From Brevibacillus composti (lineage in GTDB: Bacteria; Bacillota; Bacilli; Brevibacillales; Brevibacillaceae): a stretch of 64,000 bases of DNA. The stretch spans positions 693,501 to 757,500 of the forward strand of contig NZ_CP066308.1 of NCBI RefSeq assembly GCF_016406105.1, read 5' to 3'. Within the stretch, counting starts at the first letter, position 1. Every line of letters begins with the position of its first letter. Below the pieces are notes generated by a model that worked only from the letters and a program-made list of their open reading frames with translations, had not been told where the DNA came from and ran no database searches. Shown here piece by piece: positions 43,793-53,570 of the stretch. The position numbers and the translations under genes are program-made.

Positions 43793-44092
43793 CCCCGAAG
43801 CGGCACTCCTTTTGCGCACCCCCGTGGGCCGCTATGGAGCGGACAGTCCCCGCATCCGTGCAGGGCGGGAACCCGGAGCGTAGCAGGGGAGCATGATTCT
43901 TCACCCGGCAGCCACGATCCTTGGGCCGCTATGGGGGCGTACAGTCCCCGCATCCGTGCAGGGGTGGAATTTCTTTCATGGAAACCGGGCATCCTAAAGC
44001 AGTGTTTCCATCAGAAATAGTCACTCCTGATACGCGGGCAAGCCACGCGGTACACTGGTGCTGCCCACGGCCGAGAGGAAGGAGAGTGCGTG
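43656..44092. repeat. GC-rich segment with nested inverted and direct repeats
   Basis: Unusual DNA between the IS1182 element and speD. An outer 16-bp perfect inverted repeat is GAAGAATCATGCTCCC (43705-43720) against GGGAGCATGATTCTTC (43887-43902). An inner 14-bp one is TAGCGGCCCACGGG (43755-43768) against CCCGTGGGCCGCTA (43821-43834). In addition, an imperfect direct repeat of about 45 bases starts GGGCCGCTATGG at 43826 and 43922 and includes the identical ACAGTCCCCGCATCCGTGCA. No protein family was recognised. It may be a structured RNA, a non-autonomous element or an IS hot spot. Confidence 0.6.
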
Positions 44093-44935
44093 ATGAGCCT
44101 GACACTGGAGCAGCGAATAACCCTGCACGGCTTCAATAACCTGACGAAGACCTTGAGCTTCAATATGTACGACATCTGCTACACCGAGACCAGAGAGGAG
44201 AGGCAAGCCTATCTGGACTACATCGACGAGCAGTACAACGCAGAGCGGCTGACCGCGATTTTGAAGGCCGTCTCCGAGATTATCGGCGCACATGTCCTGA
44301 ATATTGCCAAGCAGGACTACGTCCCGCAGGGGGCGAGCGTCACTCTGCTGGTGTCCGAGGGGCCGGTCGTGGAGGTTCCGAACGAGTCTTTCGAAGAGTC
44401 GCCAGGACCGCTGCCCGAATCGGTGGTCATGCAGCTGGACAAGAGCCACATCACCGTCCACACCTACCCGGAGTACCATCCGGATGAGGGGATCAGCACG
44501 TTTCGCGCAGATATTGACGTCTCTACCTGCGGAGAGATCTCGCCGCTCAAAGCGCTCAATTACCTGATCCACTCCTTCGATACGGATATCATGACGATCG
44601 ATTACCGCGTCCGCGGATTTACCCGGAATATCTACGGCCACAAGCTGTTTATCGACCACGAGATCAGCTCGATCCAGAATTACATCCCGGAGGAAGTAAA
44701 AGAGCTGTACCAGATGATTGACGTCAATGTCTACCCGGAAAACATCTTTCATACCAAATGCAAGCTGCGAGCGTTCGACTTAAACAACTATCTGTTCGGC
44801 CGCACAAAAGAAGAGCTCAGTCCGGAGCGGCAGGAGGAAATCACCCGGCGCTTGGTCACGGAAATGGATGAAATTTTTTACGGCAAAAACATGACGATGA
44901 GTGGAACAGGCGAGGCCCTGCGGGAGCTCATTTGA
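44093..44935 (+). CDS. speD: S-adenosylmethionine decarboxylase proenzyme (E. coli type)
   Basis: 280 residues from ATG 44093 behind AAGGAGAG. The long, E. coli-type SpeD (the B. subtilis enzyme is about 126 residues). The autocatalytic cleavage site is in [13 protein letters not shown], Ser 118 becoming the pyruvoyl group; [20 protein letters not shown] and [15 protein letters not shown] are also typical. It makes decarboxylated SAM for spermidine synthesis. No speE is adjacent. Its last 8 bases overlap the end of the convergent HTH-TPR gene. Confidence 0.93.
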   Translation: MSLTLEQRITLHGFNNLTKTLSFNMYDICYTETREERQAYLDYIDEQYNAERLTAILKAVSEIIGAHVLNIAKQDYVPQGASVTLLVSEGPVVEVPNESFEESPGPLPESVVMQLDKSHITVHTYPEYHPDEGISTFRADIDVSTCGEISPLKALNYLIHSFDTDIMTIDYRVRGFTRNIYGHKLFIDHEISSIQNYIPEEVKELYQMIDVNVYPENIFHTKCKLRAFDLNNYLFGRTKEELSPERQEEITRRLVTEMDEIFYGKNMTMSGTGEALRELI

Positions 44936-46379
44936 TCCGCTGCGCCAACACGATGTAATTATCCAGCTGCTGACTGAGCTCGACGACGGAGGGGTCGCCA
45001 AACCCCTTCTGTTTGACCAGGTCATGTAGCTTTTTTTTCAGTCCGTCGATAATCCGGATGTTGCTGTGTACCTCATTCAGCTTGACCACATATTTGAGAT
45101 CCATGGAAATGGAGTTCTTCGCCAAAAAGGAGAAAATTTCATTCATGCAGGAGATGATTTCTTCCTGGGCATTGATCGCTCCATAGGCTCTCAGGCTGTT
45201 GACGTAGCTTTCCATGCTTTCGTCGATAAGCCCGATTTGCGTTTGGTAGGCAGCTTTTTGCCGATAGTAGATGCCGAGCGACAGGAATTTGTAGGGGGTT
45301 TTCGGATGCCGCGGCAGCAGTTCCGCCTCTTTTTGCAGGTAGAAAGCGATTTTTCCCAGGTCTCCCGTATGGAGATAGACCTCCAACAGATCGTTGAGCG
45401 CATGAATCTTGTATTCCTGACCGAGCTGGTGAAGCAGCTTTGTCAAGAGAGGAATCGCCTCATCGTACTCCTTTCTCTGCACTTTGACAGAAGCCCGGGT
45501 CATCATCGCGGCATCTTGGACGAAATCATGCGAAAAGCTCTCGAACTGATCCAGATGCCGCTCGACGGCGTCCATATCGCCGAGGTAGTAATAGGAGTTG
45601 ATCATGCCCAAATAAGCCCTGGCCCTCAGTTCTGTGTCTGCCGTCTCCCGGGCGAGCCCGGCCTGGCACCACTCTATGGAGGTTTCGTATTTTCGGAGGG
45701 CAAATGCATGCAGGGACATTCTGAAGTAATGCGCGGAGGCCTCTTCGTGGGTGAGATAAGTCAGATCATGAAGAATTTCTTCGCCGTCTTTGTAGGTTTC
45801 CTCCAGCCGCCTGAGGTCGAGCCGCTGGAGCATGTAGAGTTGCAGCTTGCTCTTGGCAAGCAGTTGCCGATCCTCCGTTTCCCGGGCGAAGTGAATGATC
45901 GAAGTATACAGGGTGATTCTTGTATCATTGTCGGCAAGCGTTCCCGCCAGCTTGTACAGATGAGCGGCGATCTGCCCGCGATCGGCGGACGGGGAGTGAA
46001 GCAGCTTGTGCACGACCTTAGCGAGCAAAGCCTGGCTCGACAAGGAAAAGGTTTCCTGCAGCAGCTCCCGCAAGGATTCGATATTTTCTTCCCTCTCTAT
46101 GTAAGGCTCCACCAGATTTTGCGTGGGAATGCCGAGAACCTTGGCAATCGCGCTCAGTGCTCCAATGCCCAGTCCCCCTGTATCCCCCTGCTCCCATTTG
46201 CGAAGCATCTCTTCCTGCACCCCGGCTTTTTCCGCCAGTTGAAGGAGTGAGAAATTTTTCCGTTCACGATGTCGCTTCAGGATGTCTCCGATGGTGATCT
46301 TCTCATATCCGTCAAGAAAGTCCTCCATGACACTCAGCTCCCGCTTGTCAAAAATAGTACGATTCGCCTTCCGCGCCAA
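44928..46379 (-). CDS. HTH regulator with TPR domain
   Basis: 483 residues from ATG 46379. An XRE-type HTH lies near residues 30-85 ([36 protein letters not shown]). The rest is helical with repeated TPR-like segments ([57 protein letters not shown]). This layout, HTH plus TPR superhelix, is that of RRNPP-type peptide-sensing regulators and of several Brevibacillus regulators, but a cognate signalling-peptide gene was not seen. Convergent with speD, overlapping it by 8 bases. Confidence 0.85.
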   Translation of the reverse strand: MARKANRTIFDKRELSVMEDFLDGYEKITIGDILKRHRERKNFSLLQLAEKAGVQEEMLRKWEQGDTGGLGIGALSAIAKVLGIPTQNLVEPYIEREENIESLRELLQETFSLSSQALLAKVVHKLLHSPSADRGQIAAHLYKLAGTLADNDTRITLYTSIIHFARETEDRQLLAKSKLQLYMLQRLDLRRLEETYKDGEEILHDLTYLTHEEASAHYFRMSLHAFALRKYETSIEWCQAGLARETADTELRARAYLGMINSYYYLGDMDAVERHLDQFESFSHDFVQDAAMMTRASVKVQRKEYDEAIPLLTKLLHQLGQEYKIHALNDLLEVYLHTGDLGKIAFYLQKEAELLPRHPKTPYKFLSLGIYYRQKAAYQTQIGLIDESMESYVNSLRAYGAINAQEEIISCMNEIFSFLAKNSISMDLKYVVKLNEVHSNIRIIDGLKKKLHDLVKQKGFGDPSVVELSQQLDNYIVLAQRIK

Positions 46380-46769
46380 ACGCTTACGGATCGCGAAGAA
46401 CGGCTGTTAGATTAAATACGGCGCTGGCATGCTTCCATCCTCTTGTTCCCATTTTATTCGACGGATGGGTTTTGTGCCTATATGCGGTTTTCTGAATTCC
46501 AAAAAAATCGCGAATCGCGAGGAAGAGCGCAGGGCAGCCGGTTCGAGCGTTCCGGGCTGATCGCGCGGAGGAGTTTTGTCATAAGGCGCTAAAAACGAAA
46601 GAAAATCGAAGAAAGGGATAGAAAATGCGAGATAACCCCCAACGGAAGGCACATTTTACTATATTATCGAATTAGCAATTTACCGTAATAAAGGATAGAC
46701 TCTATTACGGCAATACATTAAAAAATTTACTTTCAGTAAACATAGGTTGATATTCAGGGGGTCTACATC
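46380..46769. promoter_or_regulatory. Upstream region of amino-acid ABC operon
   Basis: About 390 bases without a gene. The last 120 bases are very AT-rich. An 8-bp inverted repeat CCGTAATA (46683-46690) against TATTACGG (46703-46710) and a smaller TTTACT/AGTAAA (46726-46731 and 46735-46740) precede the operon; GGGGG at about 46758 serves as ribosome binding site. They are plausible operator elements, with no regulator assigned. No T-box or SAM riboswitch pattern was seen. Confidence 0.45.
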
Positions 46770-47546
46770 ATGAAAAAGATGGCAGCATTATGGATGGTAT
46801 GCGGATTGGTCTTTTCTCTGATTACCGGCTGCTCCAGCGCCAGCCAGGGAAGTGACGATAAAACACTGGTGGTCGGCATCGACGACAAATTTGCACCGAT
46901 GGGCTTCCGCGATGAAAAGAACGAGATCGTCGGCTTTGATATCGATTATGCCCGCGCGGCGGTAGAGAAGATGGGCTATCAAGTGCAGTTTCAGCCAATC
47001 GACTGGAACGCCAAAGAATCGGAGTTGAACAGCGGCCGCATCGATTTGATCTGGAACGGCTACACGATCACCGATGAGCGCAAGAAGAAAGTGCTGTTCA
47101 CCAAGCCGTATCTGAAAAATGCGCAAGTGGTGGCGGTACTGGACAAATCCGAGATTCAAAAGCTGGATGATTTAAGCGGCAAGGTGATCGGCCTGCAGGC
47201 GCAGTCCTCCGCTGCTGATGCGCTGAATGCCAGCGCCATCAAGGAACAGGTCAAAAGCGTTTCCGAATTCAAAGACAATGTCCTGGCGTTGAGTGATCTG
47301 AAAATCGGCCGGGTGGATGCGGTTGTCATCGACGAGGTTGTCATCGACTACTACAGCTCCAAAGAACCGGGCACCTTCCGCCTGCTCGACGAGAGTCTCG
47401 CGCCCGAAGAGTACGGCGTCGGTGTGAAACAAGGAAACGAAAAGCTGCTGGAGGCGCTGCAAAAGGCTCTGGATGAATTGAACCAGGACGGCACGGCAGC
47501 CAAAATCTCGGAAAAGTGGTTTGGCGAAGATAAAGTATTGAAATAG
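46770..47546 (+). CDS. Amino-acid ABC transporter, substrate-binding lipoprotein
   Basis: 258 residues from ATG 46770 behind GGGGGTC. Signal peptide with lipobox FSLITGCSS, so it is membrane-anchored. Type 3 solute-binding fold: DKTLVVGIDDKFAPMGFRDE, then IVGFDIDYARAAVEKMGYQV and RIDLIWNGYTITDERKKKVLF, the signature of polar amino-acid binding proteins. It is the first gene of a binding protein-permease-ATPase operon. Relatives transport cystine, glutamine or arginine; the ligand is not determined. Confidence 0.92.
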   Translation: MKKMAALWMVCGLVFSLITGCSSASQGSDDKTLVVGIDDKFAPMGFRDEKNEIVGFDIDYARAAVEKMGYQVQFQPIDWNAKESELNSGRIDLIWNGYTITDERKKKVLFTKPYLKNAQVVAVLDKSEIQKLDDLSGKVIGLQAQSSAADALNASAIKEQVKSVSEFKDNVLALSDLKIGRVDAVVIDEVVIDYYSSKEPGTFRLLDESLAPEEYGVGVKQGNEKLLEALQKALDELNQDGTAAKISEKWFGEDKVLK

Positions 47547-47575
47547 CTTGGTGGTAAAAAATAGAGAGAGACAGC

Positions 47576-47603
47576 CGGATTGCTTTTTCAATCCGGTTTT
47601 GCT
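47576..47603 (+). terminator. Hairpin after binding-protein gene (attenuating terminator)
   Basis: CCGGATT (47576-47582) pairs with AATCCGG (47591-47597), followed by TTTTGCTTTTGC. It lies between the binding-protein gene and the permease gene, a common way to make more binding protein than membrane parts. Confidence 0.75.
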
Positions 47604-47665
47604 TTTGCACTTCGCCACCTGGCTCGGATCATCTGTGAAGCCGGGTACGTAAGGAGACATTATCT

Positions 47666-48325
47666 ATGGACATCGAATATTTGCTCAGGATAACCGGTCC
47701 CATGCTGGAAGGGGCTCAGATGACGGTACTGCTGTTTTTTATCGCCATCATCGCCTCCATTCCGCTGGGCTTTGCACTTACCCTGCTGGCCAATAGCAAG
47801 AGCAAGCCTCTTGCCTGGCTGGCGCATACCTACATCTACGTCGTGAGAGGCACGCCGCTGCTCCTGCAGCTGCTCTTTATCTGCTTTGGTCTGCCGATTC
47901 TTCCCGTGATTGGCGATTACCTCGTGATGGATCGGTTTGTGGCCGCCTGTCTGGGCTTCATCCTGAATTACGCGGCTTACTTTGCCGAGATCTTCCGGGG
48001 CGGCTTGCTGGCCATCGACAAAGGTCAGTACGAGGCGGCGCAGGTGCTCGGACTGAACCGCTGGCAGACGACGACCCGCGTGATCGTGCCGCAGATGATT
48101 CGTGTGGCGCTTCCCGCCATTGCCAATGAATCGATCACACTGGTCAAGGATACCGCACTCCTCTATGCCGTCGCCGTTCCCGAACTGCTTTACTTCGCGC
48201 AGACAGCGGTCAACCGCGACTTTACGATCGTTCCTTTCTTTATCGCAGGCGTCATCTACCTGCTGATGGCGTTTGTCCTTACCATGTTCTTCAAATGGCT
48301 GGAACGACGGTTTACTTTTAAATAA
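47666..48325 (+). CDS. Amino-acid ABC transporter permease
   Basis: 219 residues from ATG 47666 behind GTAAGGAGA. HisMQ-type permease with five hydrophobic helices and the cytoplasmic EAA loop GQYEAAQVLGLNRWQTTTRVI that contacts the ATPase. YVVRGTPLLLQLLFI and NYAAYFAEIFRGGLLAI are typical of the family. It probably forms a homodimer, since only one permease gene is present. Confidence 0.93.
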   Translation: MDIEYLLRITGPMLEGAQMTVLLFFIAIIASIPLGFALTLLANSKSKPLAWLAHTYIYVVRGTPLLLQLLFICFGLPILPVIGDYLVMDRFVAACLGFILNYAAYFAEIFRGGLLAIDKGQYEAAQVLGLNRWQTTTRVIVPQMIRVALPAIANESITLVKDTALLYAVAVPELLYFAQTAVNRDFTIVPFFIAGVIYLLMAFVLTMFFKWLERRFTFK

Positions 48326-48339
48326 GGGAATGAAGAACC

Positions 48340-49086
48340 ATGGCGATGATTGAAGTGTCCAATTTGAAAAAATCATTCGGCGCACTGGACGTGCTGAAAA
48401 ATGTCAGCTTTCAGGTAGAAAAGGGGGAGGTCATCGCAGTAATCGGCCCCTCCGGCTCCGGGAAAAGCACGATGCTGCGAAGTCTGGTCCATCTGGAACA
48501 GGTGAACGGCGGCAGCATCAGCGTAGACGGGGAGTACCTGGTCAAAGACGGCGTCTACAGCAGCCAGCAGGGAATCAAGCAGGTCACTGCGAAAATGGGC
48601 ATGGTGTTCCAGCACTTTCATCTCTTCCCGCATCTGACGGTCAGAGAAAATCTGGAGCTGGCCCCTCGGCTCGTCAAAGGGGAGTCCCGGGAAGACAGCC
48701 AGAAAAAAGGAAGTGAGCTGTTGCAAAGGGTAGGTTTGCAAGACAAGGCGGATGTGTATCCGGCCAATCTCTCCGGCGGTCAAAAGCAGCGGGTGGCAAT
48801 TGCCAGGGCGCTGATGATGAATCCGGCGATCATGCTGTTCGACGAGCCCACATCCGCTCTCGACCCGGAGCTGACTGGAGAGGTCCTGCAGGTGATCAAG
48901 CAGTTGGCCAGCGAACATATGACGATGATCGTCGTGACCCATGAAATGGGCTTTGCGCGCGAGGTGGCCGATCGGATCATCTTCATGGACCATGGGGAAA
49001 TCGTCGAGTCCGGCAGTCCCGATCAGCTGTTCCATCAGCCTCGCTTCGAGAGGACCAGGGCCTTCTTGCAGCGGTCATTGAAATAG
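48340..49086 (+). CDS. Amino-acid ABC transporter ATP-binding protein
   Basis: 248 residues from ATG 48340, 14 bases after the permease. Walker [10 protein letters not shown] (about residues 36-44), Q-loop [13 protein letters not shown], signature [15 protein letters not shown], Walker [15 protein letters not shown] and H-loop [12 protein letters not shown]. It is a complete GlnQ/TcyC-like ATPase that drives import with the upstream permease. Confidence 0.95.
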   Translation: MAMIEVSNLKKSFGALDVLKNVSFQVEKGEVIAVIGPSGSGKSTMLRSLVHLEQVNGGSISVDGEYLVKDGVYSSQQGIKQVTAKMGMVFQHFHLFPHLTVRENLELAPRLVKGESREDSQKKGSELLQRVGLQDKADVYPANLSGGQKQRVAIARALMMNPAIMLFDEPTSALDPELTGEVLQVIKQLASEHMTMIVVTHEMGFAREVADRIIFMDHGEIVESGSPDQLFHQPRFERTRAFLQRSLK

Positions 49087-49202
49087 CGCAGAAGACGAAA
49101 AAAATTCCGCTCCGCTCCATGCCTCCTCTATCTGGAACTTTTCCTACGGAGATGGTAAAATCCAGACATGCAAAGCATATGAACCTTCGAGGTGAAAAAG
49201 AG

Positions 49203-49409
49203 ATGGAGCAACCAAACAAGCCACAGGACGGCGTTGAAGAAACGAAAAAAGTGAGTCTGGCGGAAGCGGCCAAGCGGATGCTGGAGCAGAAAAAGCAAGC
49301 CCAGCAGGGAGCCAAGGGGCAGCAAAAGCACCAGATGGCAGGCAATCAGACGATGAAAAGCCAACAGACCAAAAAAATCAGCAATCAGCGGAGAAAAATG
49401 GGCGTATAA
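49203..49409 (+). CDS. Small basic hydrophilic protein, unknown
   Basis: 68 residues from ATG 49203, behind GAGGTGAAAAAG; ATG 49179 is an alternative. The protein is short, Gln- and Lys-rich and predicted to be disordered: EETKKVSLAEAAKRMLEQKK in the first half and repeated Gln/Lys runs after it. No family is recognised, but the good ribosome binding site and the terminator directly behind the gene support real expression. Confidence 0.6.
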   Translation: MEQPNKPQDGVEETKKVSLAEAAKRMLEQKKQAQQGAKGQQKHQMAGNQTMKSQQTKKISNQRRKMGV

Positions 49410-49428
49410 AAGAAAGAACGGACCATTG

Positions 49429-49457
49429 CCAGTTGGAGATTCCAACTGGTTTTTTTT
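49429..49457 (+). terminator. Terminator after small protein gene
   Basis: CCAGTTGG (49429-49436) pairs with CCAACTGG (49442-49449), followed by eight T. Confidence 0.9.
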
Positions 49458-49546
49458 GCATGCGTACGGAAGGATTCACCAGGGAGGGTAGAGAAAATTG
49501 AACAATTGTCGTAACTTTCATAATGAAGGAAAGGAAACGAACCCCC

Positions 49547-50803
49547 ATGAAATATAAAACGAAGTTATTGCTTGGATTTGGCACCTTGCTGGTCGTCATG
49601 ATCATCCTTCTTGGCACGATATTCAATGTACTGACCAAGCTGAATGATAACATGAACGAAATCGTGCTTGACCGGTATGAGAAGCTGAAAGCTGTCAGCG
49701 ACATGCAAAGCCAGGTCAACAATCTCAGCCGGTTGCTGGCCGGCATCGTTCTAGATGAAAAGTGGGAGACCATCCAGGCGGACAAACTGCAGATCGAAAA
49801 GAGCATCGGGGAGGCTTCTGCTACGATGGCCTTCCTGCAGCAGCGGATTCAGTTCGACAAAGCGAGAGAGCTTCTGGCCCAAGTGGCGATCAGGTACGAG
49901 AAGTACGTGCAGCTGTCCAGGGACGTGATCGAAAAGGTGGAAGCGGGCGAGAAAGCAGAAGCAGTCCTGATCGTCGGCCGCGACTTGAACATGCAAAAGG
50001 ATGCCCTGTTTCTGAGCCTGGAGGAGATCCAGGAATTCCAGGAATCGCTGCTGGATGAGGCTTATGATCGATCGCTCGAGGAATATGCGTATACGAAAAG
50101 CCTCACCTTGTATTTCATCTTTTTCTGCATCTTGGTAGGAGTCGCCGTGACGCTGTGGGTGATTCATGGCATCAGCCAGAAGCTGACGGGCATCACGTCG
50201 ATCATCTCCACGGTCGTCTCCCGCTCGGCGGAAAAGTTCCCCCGGATTCCGGTCACCAGTCAAGACGAGATCGGCGATATCGGTAAAGCGTTCAACAAAA
50301 TGGCGGCTACGCTGGAGGAGCACTCCAGGCAGGAAAAGGAATACAATCGGGCGATGCAGGAGCACTGAGACCATTTTGACTTCCGGCAAAAATCTGCTCA
50401 ATCTGATCAACGACATCCTCGATTTGACCCGCATCGAATCGGGCAAGATGACCGTCCACCGGAGCGATGTCTCGCTGCGAGAAATTGGCGTCAATGCAGA
50501 GCGCAGCTTCCGTCCGCTCGCCGTACAGAAGCAACTGGAATTTATCGTAGACGTAAGCGACGATGTGCCGGACACGGTCTGGGCGGACGAGCAGCGCTTG
50601 CAGCAAATCATCACCAATCTATTGGCAAACGCTTTCAAATTCACCTCCGAGGGCGGCGTCTATTTGAACATGTCGGTGGAGCCGCTCGATGGCGTGCCGC
50701 ATATCGCCATCGCCGTCAGGGATACGGAAATCGGCATTCCGCCGGAGAAACAGGAAATCATCTTCGAAGCCTTCCAACAGGCAGATGGCACGACCAGCCG
50801 CAA
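49547..50803 (+). pseudogene. Sensor histidine kinase with internal deletion
   Basis: ATG 49547, after AAGGAAAGG, begins a membrane sensor: TM1 LLLGFGTLLVVMIILLGTIF, a four-helix extracellular domain (about residues 30-185), TM2 LYFIFFCILVGVAVTLWVIH, and a HAMP region ending FNKMAATLEEHSR. At TGA 50366 the frame closes. In another frame, kinase sequence resumes with NLLNLINDILDLTRIESGKM, after the place where the phospho-acceptor His would be, and goes through the ATPase N-box (RLQQIITNLLANAFKFTSEG) and IAVRDTEIGI. Similarity ends at GTTSRK (about 50803), before the last G-box. The segment with the phosphorylation site is deleted, so no signalling is expected. Confidence 0.85.
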
Positions 50804-50821
50804 GAGAAAATCGAAATCGCC

Positions 50822-51610
50822 TTGTTGTTAGAGGGGATTTACCGTCAGTATGGATACGATTTTCGCAATTACAACTACGCCGCTATCAGGCGCAGGATAT
50901 GGCATCGCATCCGGACGGAAAAGGTGCATACGATCTCTGCCCTGCAAGAGAAGGTGCTCCACGATCCGATGATGATGGACAAGCTGTTTGGCGATTTTTC
51001 TATCAACGTGACGGAAATGTTTCGCGACCCCTCATTTTTCCGGGTATTTCGGGAGAAAATCGTGCCTGAACTGCGCGATCTCCCGTTTATCCGCATATGG
51101 CATGCGGGCTGCTCCACCGGGCAGGAAGTGTTTTCGATGGCGATCCTGCTCCATGAGGAGGGGCTGCTCTCCAAAACCAGACTGTATGCGACAGATATGA
51201 ATGAAAAGGTGCTGAAGAACGCGATCAAAGGCAGCTTTCCTCTGCAGAAAATGCAGCAGTATACCAAAAACTATTTGCGGGCCGGGGGGAAAAGAGCTTC
51301 TTCCGAATACTATCAGGTGAAGAATGGCATCGTCCAGTTCAAACCGTTTTTAAAAGAGAATACAGTATTCGCGCAGCATAATCTCGTCACCGACCGGTCT
51401 TTTAACGAATTCCACATTATCATCTGTCGGAATGTGATGATCTACTTTAATCAAATCCTTCAGAATCACGTACATGAATTGTTTTATGAAAGCCTTTGTA
51501 CCAACGGTTTTCTCGGGCTTGGGGATAAGGAAGGAGTTGTTTTTACCACTCATGCAAATTGCTACGAAGAAGTTGACAGAAATGAAAAACTTTTCCGCAA
51601 ATTGCAATGA
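50822..51610 (+). CDS. CheR-type protein methyltransferase, start disturbed
   Basis: About 262 residues from TTG 50822. The natural N-terminus, probably a few residues earlier (an EKIEIALLLEG run), is joined by a deletion to the kinase remnant and has no clear start codon or ribosome binding site. The body is complete: an N-terminal helical CheR domain (YDFRNYNYAAIRRRIWHRI) and the SAM-binding fold WHAGCSTGQEVFSMAILLHE with DRSFNEFHIIICRNVMIYFN. Enzymes of this kind methylate glutamates of chemoreceptors or act in hybrid kinase systems. It overlaps the next gene by 29 bases. Confidence 0.8.
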   Translation: MLLEGIYRQYGYDFRNYNYAAIRRRIWHRIRTEKVHTISALQEKVLHDPMMMDKLFGDFSINVTEMFRDPSFFRVFREKIVPELRDLPFIRIWHAGCSTGQEVFSMAILLHEEGLLSKTRLYATDMNEKVLKNAIKGSFPLQKMQQYTKNYLRAGGKRASSEYYQVKNGIVQFKPFLKENTVFAQHNLVTDRSFNEFHIIICRNVMIYFNQILQNHVHELFYESLCTNGFLGLGDKEGVVFTTHANCYEEVDRNEKLFRKLQ

Positions 51611-53558
51611 CCCTTCGGACAATTCACTCGTTGTGCAAAGCGAAGATGCTTGGGGAACGGAAAAGGTACATATACTGCTCGTCGATGATCGGAAGGAAAA
51701 TTTACTCTCCCTGGAAGCGGTGCTGGATTCACCGGAATATCATCTCGTCTCGGTTCAATCCGGCGAAGAAGCCCTGCGCTGCATGCTCCATCAGGATTTC
51801 GCCTGCGTCCTCCTGGACGTGCAAATGCCGGGAATGAACGGCTTTGAAACTGCGAAGCTGATCAAACAGCGGGAGAAGTCGCGTCATATCCCGATCTTGT
51901 TTATCACGGCCATCAGCAAAGCGACGGAGCACGTCGTGGAGGGATATGAAGCGGGAGCGATTGATTATATCTTCAAGCCATTCCACCCGGAGACGCTGCG
52001 GCTCAAGGTAGAGGGGTTTATCCAGCTTTACCGGAAGCAGAAACAGATTGAATACCAGCGGGAGATGCTGCGCTGGCGGACGCTGGAGCTCATGGAGGCA
52101 CAGAAAAAGCACAATGATACGCTCCTGGAGCTGCAAAAAAGCGAGGCGCTGTCGCGGACCATCGTAGAGACCTCGGCGGATACGATCCTGACACTGGATG
52201 AGGAGCGTCTGATCTTGTCGGCTAATCCGGTCGCGGAGACGATGTTTGGCTACCGGCCGTCGGAGGTGGTCGGCAAATCCATCGACGTGCTTTTGTCGAT
52301 GCTCTGCTCCGATGAGCTGCTGGCGGCGGATGGGATCGTCGAGACGGTGGCCATGCGAAAAGACGGCAGTCTTTTCCCCGTCGATGTGCAGATCAGACGA
52401 ACGATGATTCACCAGAAGCCGGTCTACGTCTGCTCGATCCGCGATATTACCGAGAGAAAGCAGCTGGAAATCGAGAGAAAGCATCATTATCAGCAGCTGG
52501 AAAAATTGGTGAACGAGCGGACGCAGGAATTGATGCTGTCACAGGAGCTGTTTCAGAAAATCTTTCACTCCAGCCCGTGTCTGATCGCGATCCGGTCTTG
52601 CGAGGATCACCGCTACATCGATGCCAACAAGAGCTGGCTGGCGTACACCGGGTACGCCTATGAAGAGGTGAAAAACCTGTCGGAGGACCGGCTTCTTCTG
52701 GCCCGGGATCCGTTTCAACAGGAGAGGGCCATCGATTTGGAGGATACGATCCGCAACGAAAAGATTACCTATATCACCAAATCGGGAGAGGTGCGCGAGG
52801 GACTGCTCTCCACAGAGAAGATCAACATCAGAGGCGAGAGGTGCATTCTCAGTGTGGTTACCGATATTACCGAACGCGTCTACCTGGAAAAAGAGATGGC
52901 GCGCCTGGACCGCCTCCATCTGATCGGCGAGATGGCAGCTGGCATCGCCCATGAAATCCGCAACCCGATGACGACCGTCAGGGGTTTTCTGCAACTGGAG
53001 AAAAACAACGAAGACAGCAGGCATTTTCAATTTGTTGATATCATGATCAAAGAGCTGGATCGGGCCAACACCATTATCACCGAGTTTCTCACGCTGGCCA
53101 AGAACAAAACCAGCGATCTGAAAAAACAGCACTTATCCCAGATTATCGAGCAATTATTGCCTCTCGTTCAAGCAGAGGCCTCACTCGGCGGAAAAAACCT
53201 GTTGACGAAGCTAAACGAATGCCCCGAGGTCTATCTCGACGCCAAAGAGATTCGCCAGCTATTCCTCAACCTGACGCTAAACGGACTGGAAGCGATGGAC
53301 AGCGGCGGTACGCTCACGGTCAAGACCAGAATGGCGGGAAAAGAGGTCGTCCTGGAGATTGCCGACCAGGGGCCGGGAATCGAGGAGGAGCTCCTGGATA
53401 AGATCTGGACTCCCTTTTTCACCACTAAGGAAGAGGGGACCGGCCTCGGACTCGCTGTCTGCTACAGCATTGCGAATCGGCATCACGCGCGCATCGAAGT
53501 CGAAACCAGCGAGAAGGGCACCACGTTTTCCGTCTATTTTCCGATAGAAATTAAGTAG
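51582..53558 (+). CDS. Histidine kinase with REC and two PAS domains
   Basis: 658 residues from ATG 51582 (the frame is open further upstream inside cheR). Order: N-terminal receiver with phospho-acceptor Asp in CVLLDVQMPGMNGFE (about residue 75), a coiled coil, PAS1 (IVETSADTILTLDEERLILS, ending RDITERKQLE), PAS2 (IFHSSPCLIAIRSCEDHRYI, ending TDITERVYLE), HisKA with His in AAGIAHEIRNPMTTVRGF, and HATPase with NGLEAMDSGG, ADQGPGIEEE and GTGLGLAVCYSI. It is a soluble cytoplasmic kinase that combines an input receiver with output kinase. All catalytic motifs are present. Its presumed partners upstream are damaged. Confidence 0.88.
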   Translation: MKNFSANCNDPSDNSLVVQSEDAWGTEKVHILLVDDRKENLLSLEAVLDSPEYHLVSVQSGEEALRCMLHQDFACVLLDVQMPGMNGFETAKLIKQREKSRHIPILFITAISKATEHVVEGYEAGAIDYIFKPFHPETLRLKVEGFIQLYRKQKQIEYQREMLRWRTLELMEAQKKHNDTLLELQKSEALSRTIVETSADTILTLDEERLILSANPVAETMFGYRPSEVVGKSIDVLLSMLCSDELLAADGIVETVAMRKDGSLFPVDVQIRRTMIHQKPVYVCSIRDITERKQLEIERKHHYQQLEKLVNERTQELMLSQELFQKIFHSSPCLIAIRSCEDHRYIDANKSWLAYTGYAYEEVKNLSEDRLLLARDPFQQERAIDLEDTIRNEKITYITKSGEVREGLLSTEKINIRGERCILSVVTDITERVYLEKEMARLDRLHLIGEMAAGIAHEIRNPMTTVRGFLQLEKNNEDSRHFQFVDIMIKELDRANTIITEFLTLAKNKTSDLKKQHLSQIIEQLLPLVQAEASLGGKNLLTKLNECPEVYLDAKEIRQLFLNLTLNGLEAMDSGGTLTVKTRMAGKEVVLEIADQGPGIEEELLDKIWTPFFTTKEEGTGLGLAVCYSIANRHHARIEVETSEKGTTFSVYFPIEIK

Positions 53559-53570
53559 GATGAAAAAAGC

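Noticed and set aside
43824-43966. Direct repeats as a possible CRISPR array
   Set aside because: Only two imperfect copies of about 45 bases with no regular spacers and no cas genes.
46380-46769. Possible riboswitch before the amino-acid ABC operon
   Set aside because: No recognisable T-box, SAM or lysine element; only short inverted repeats.
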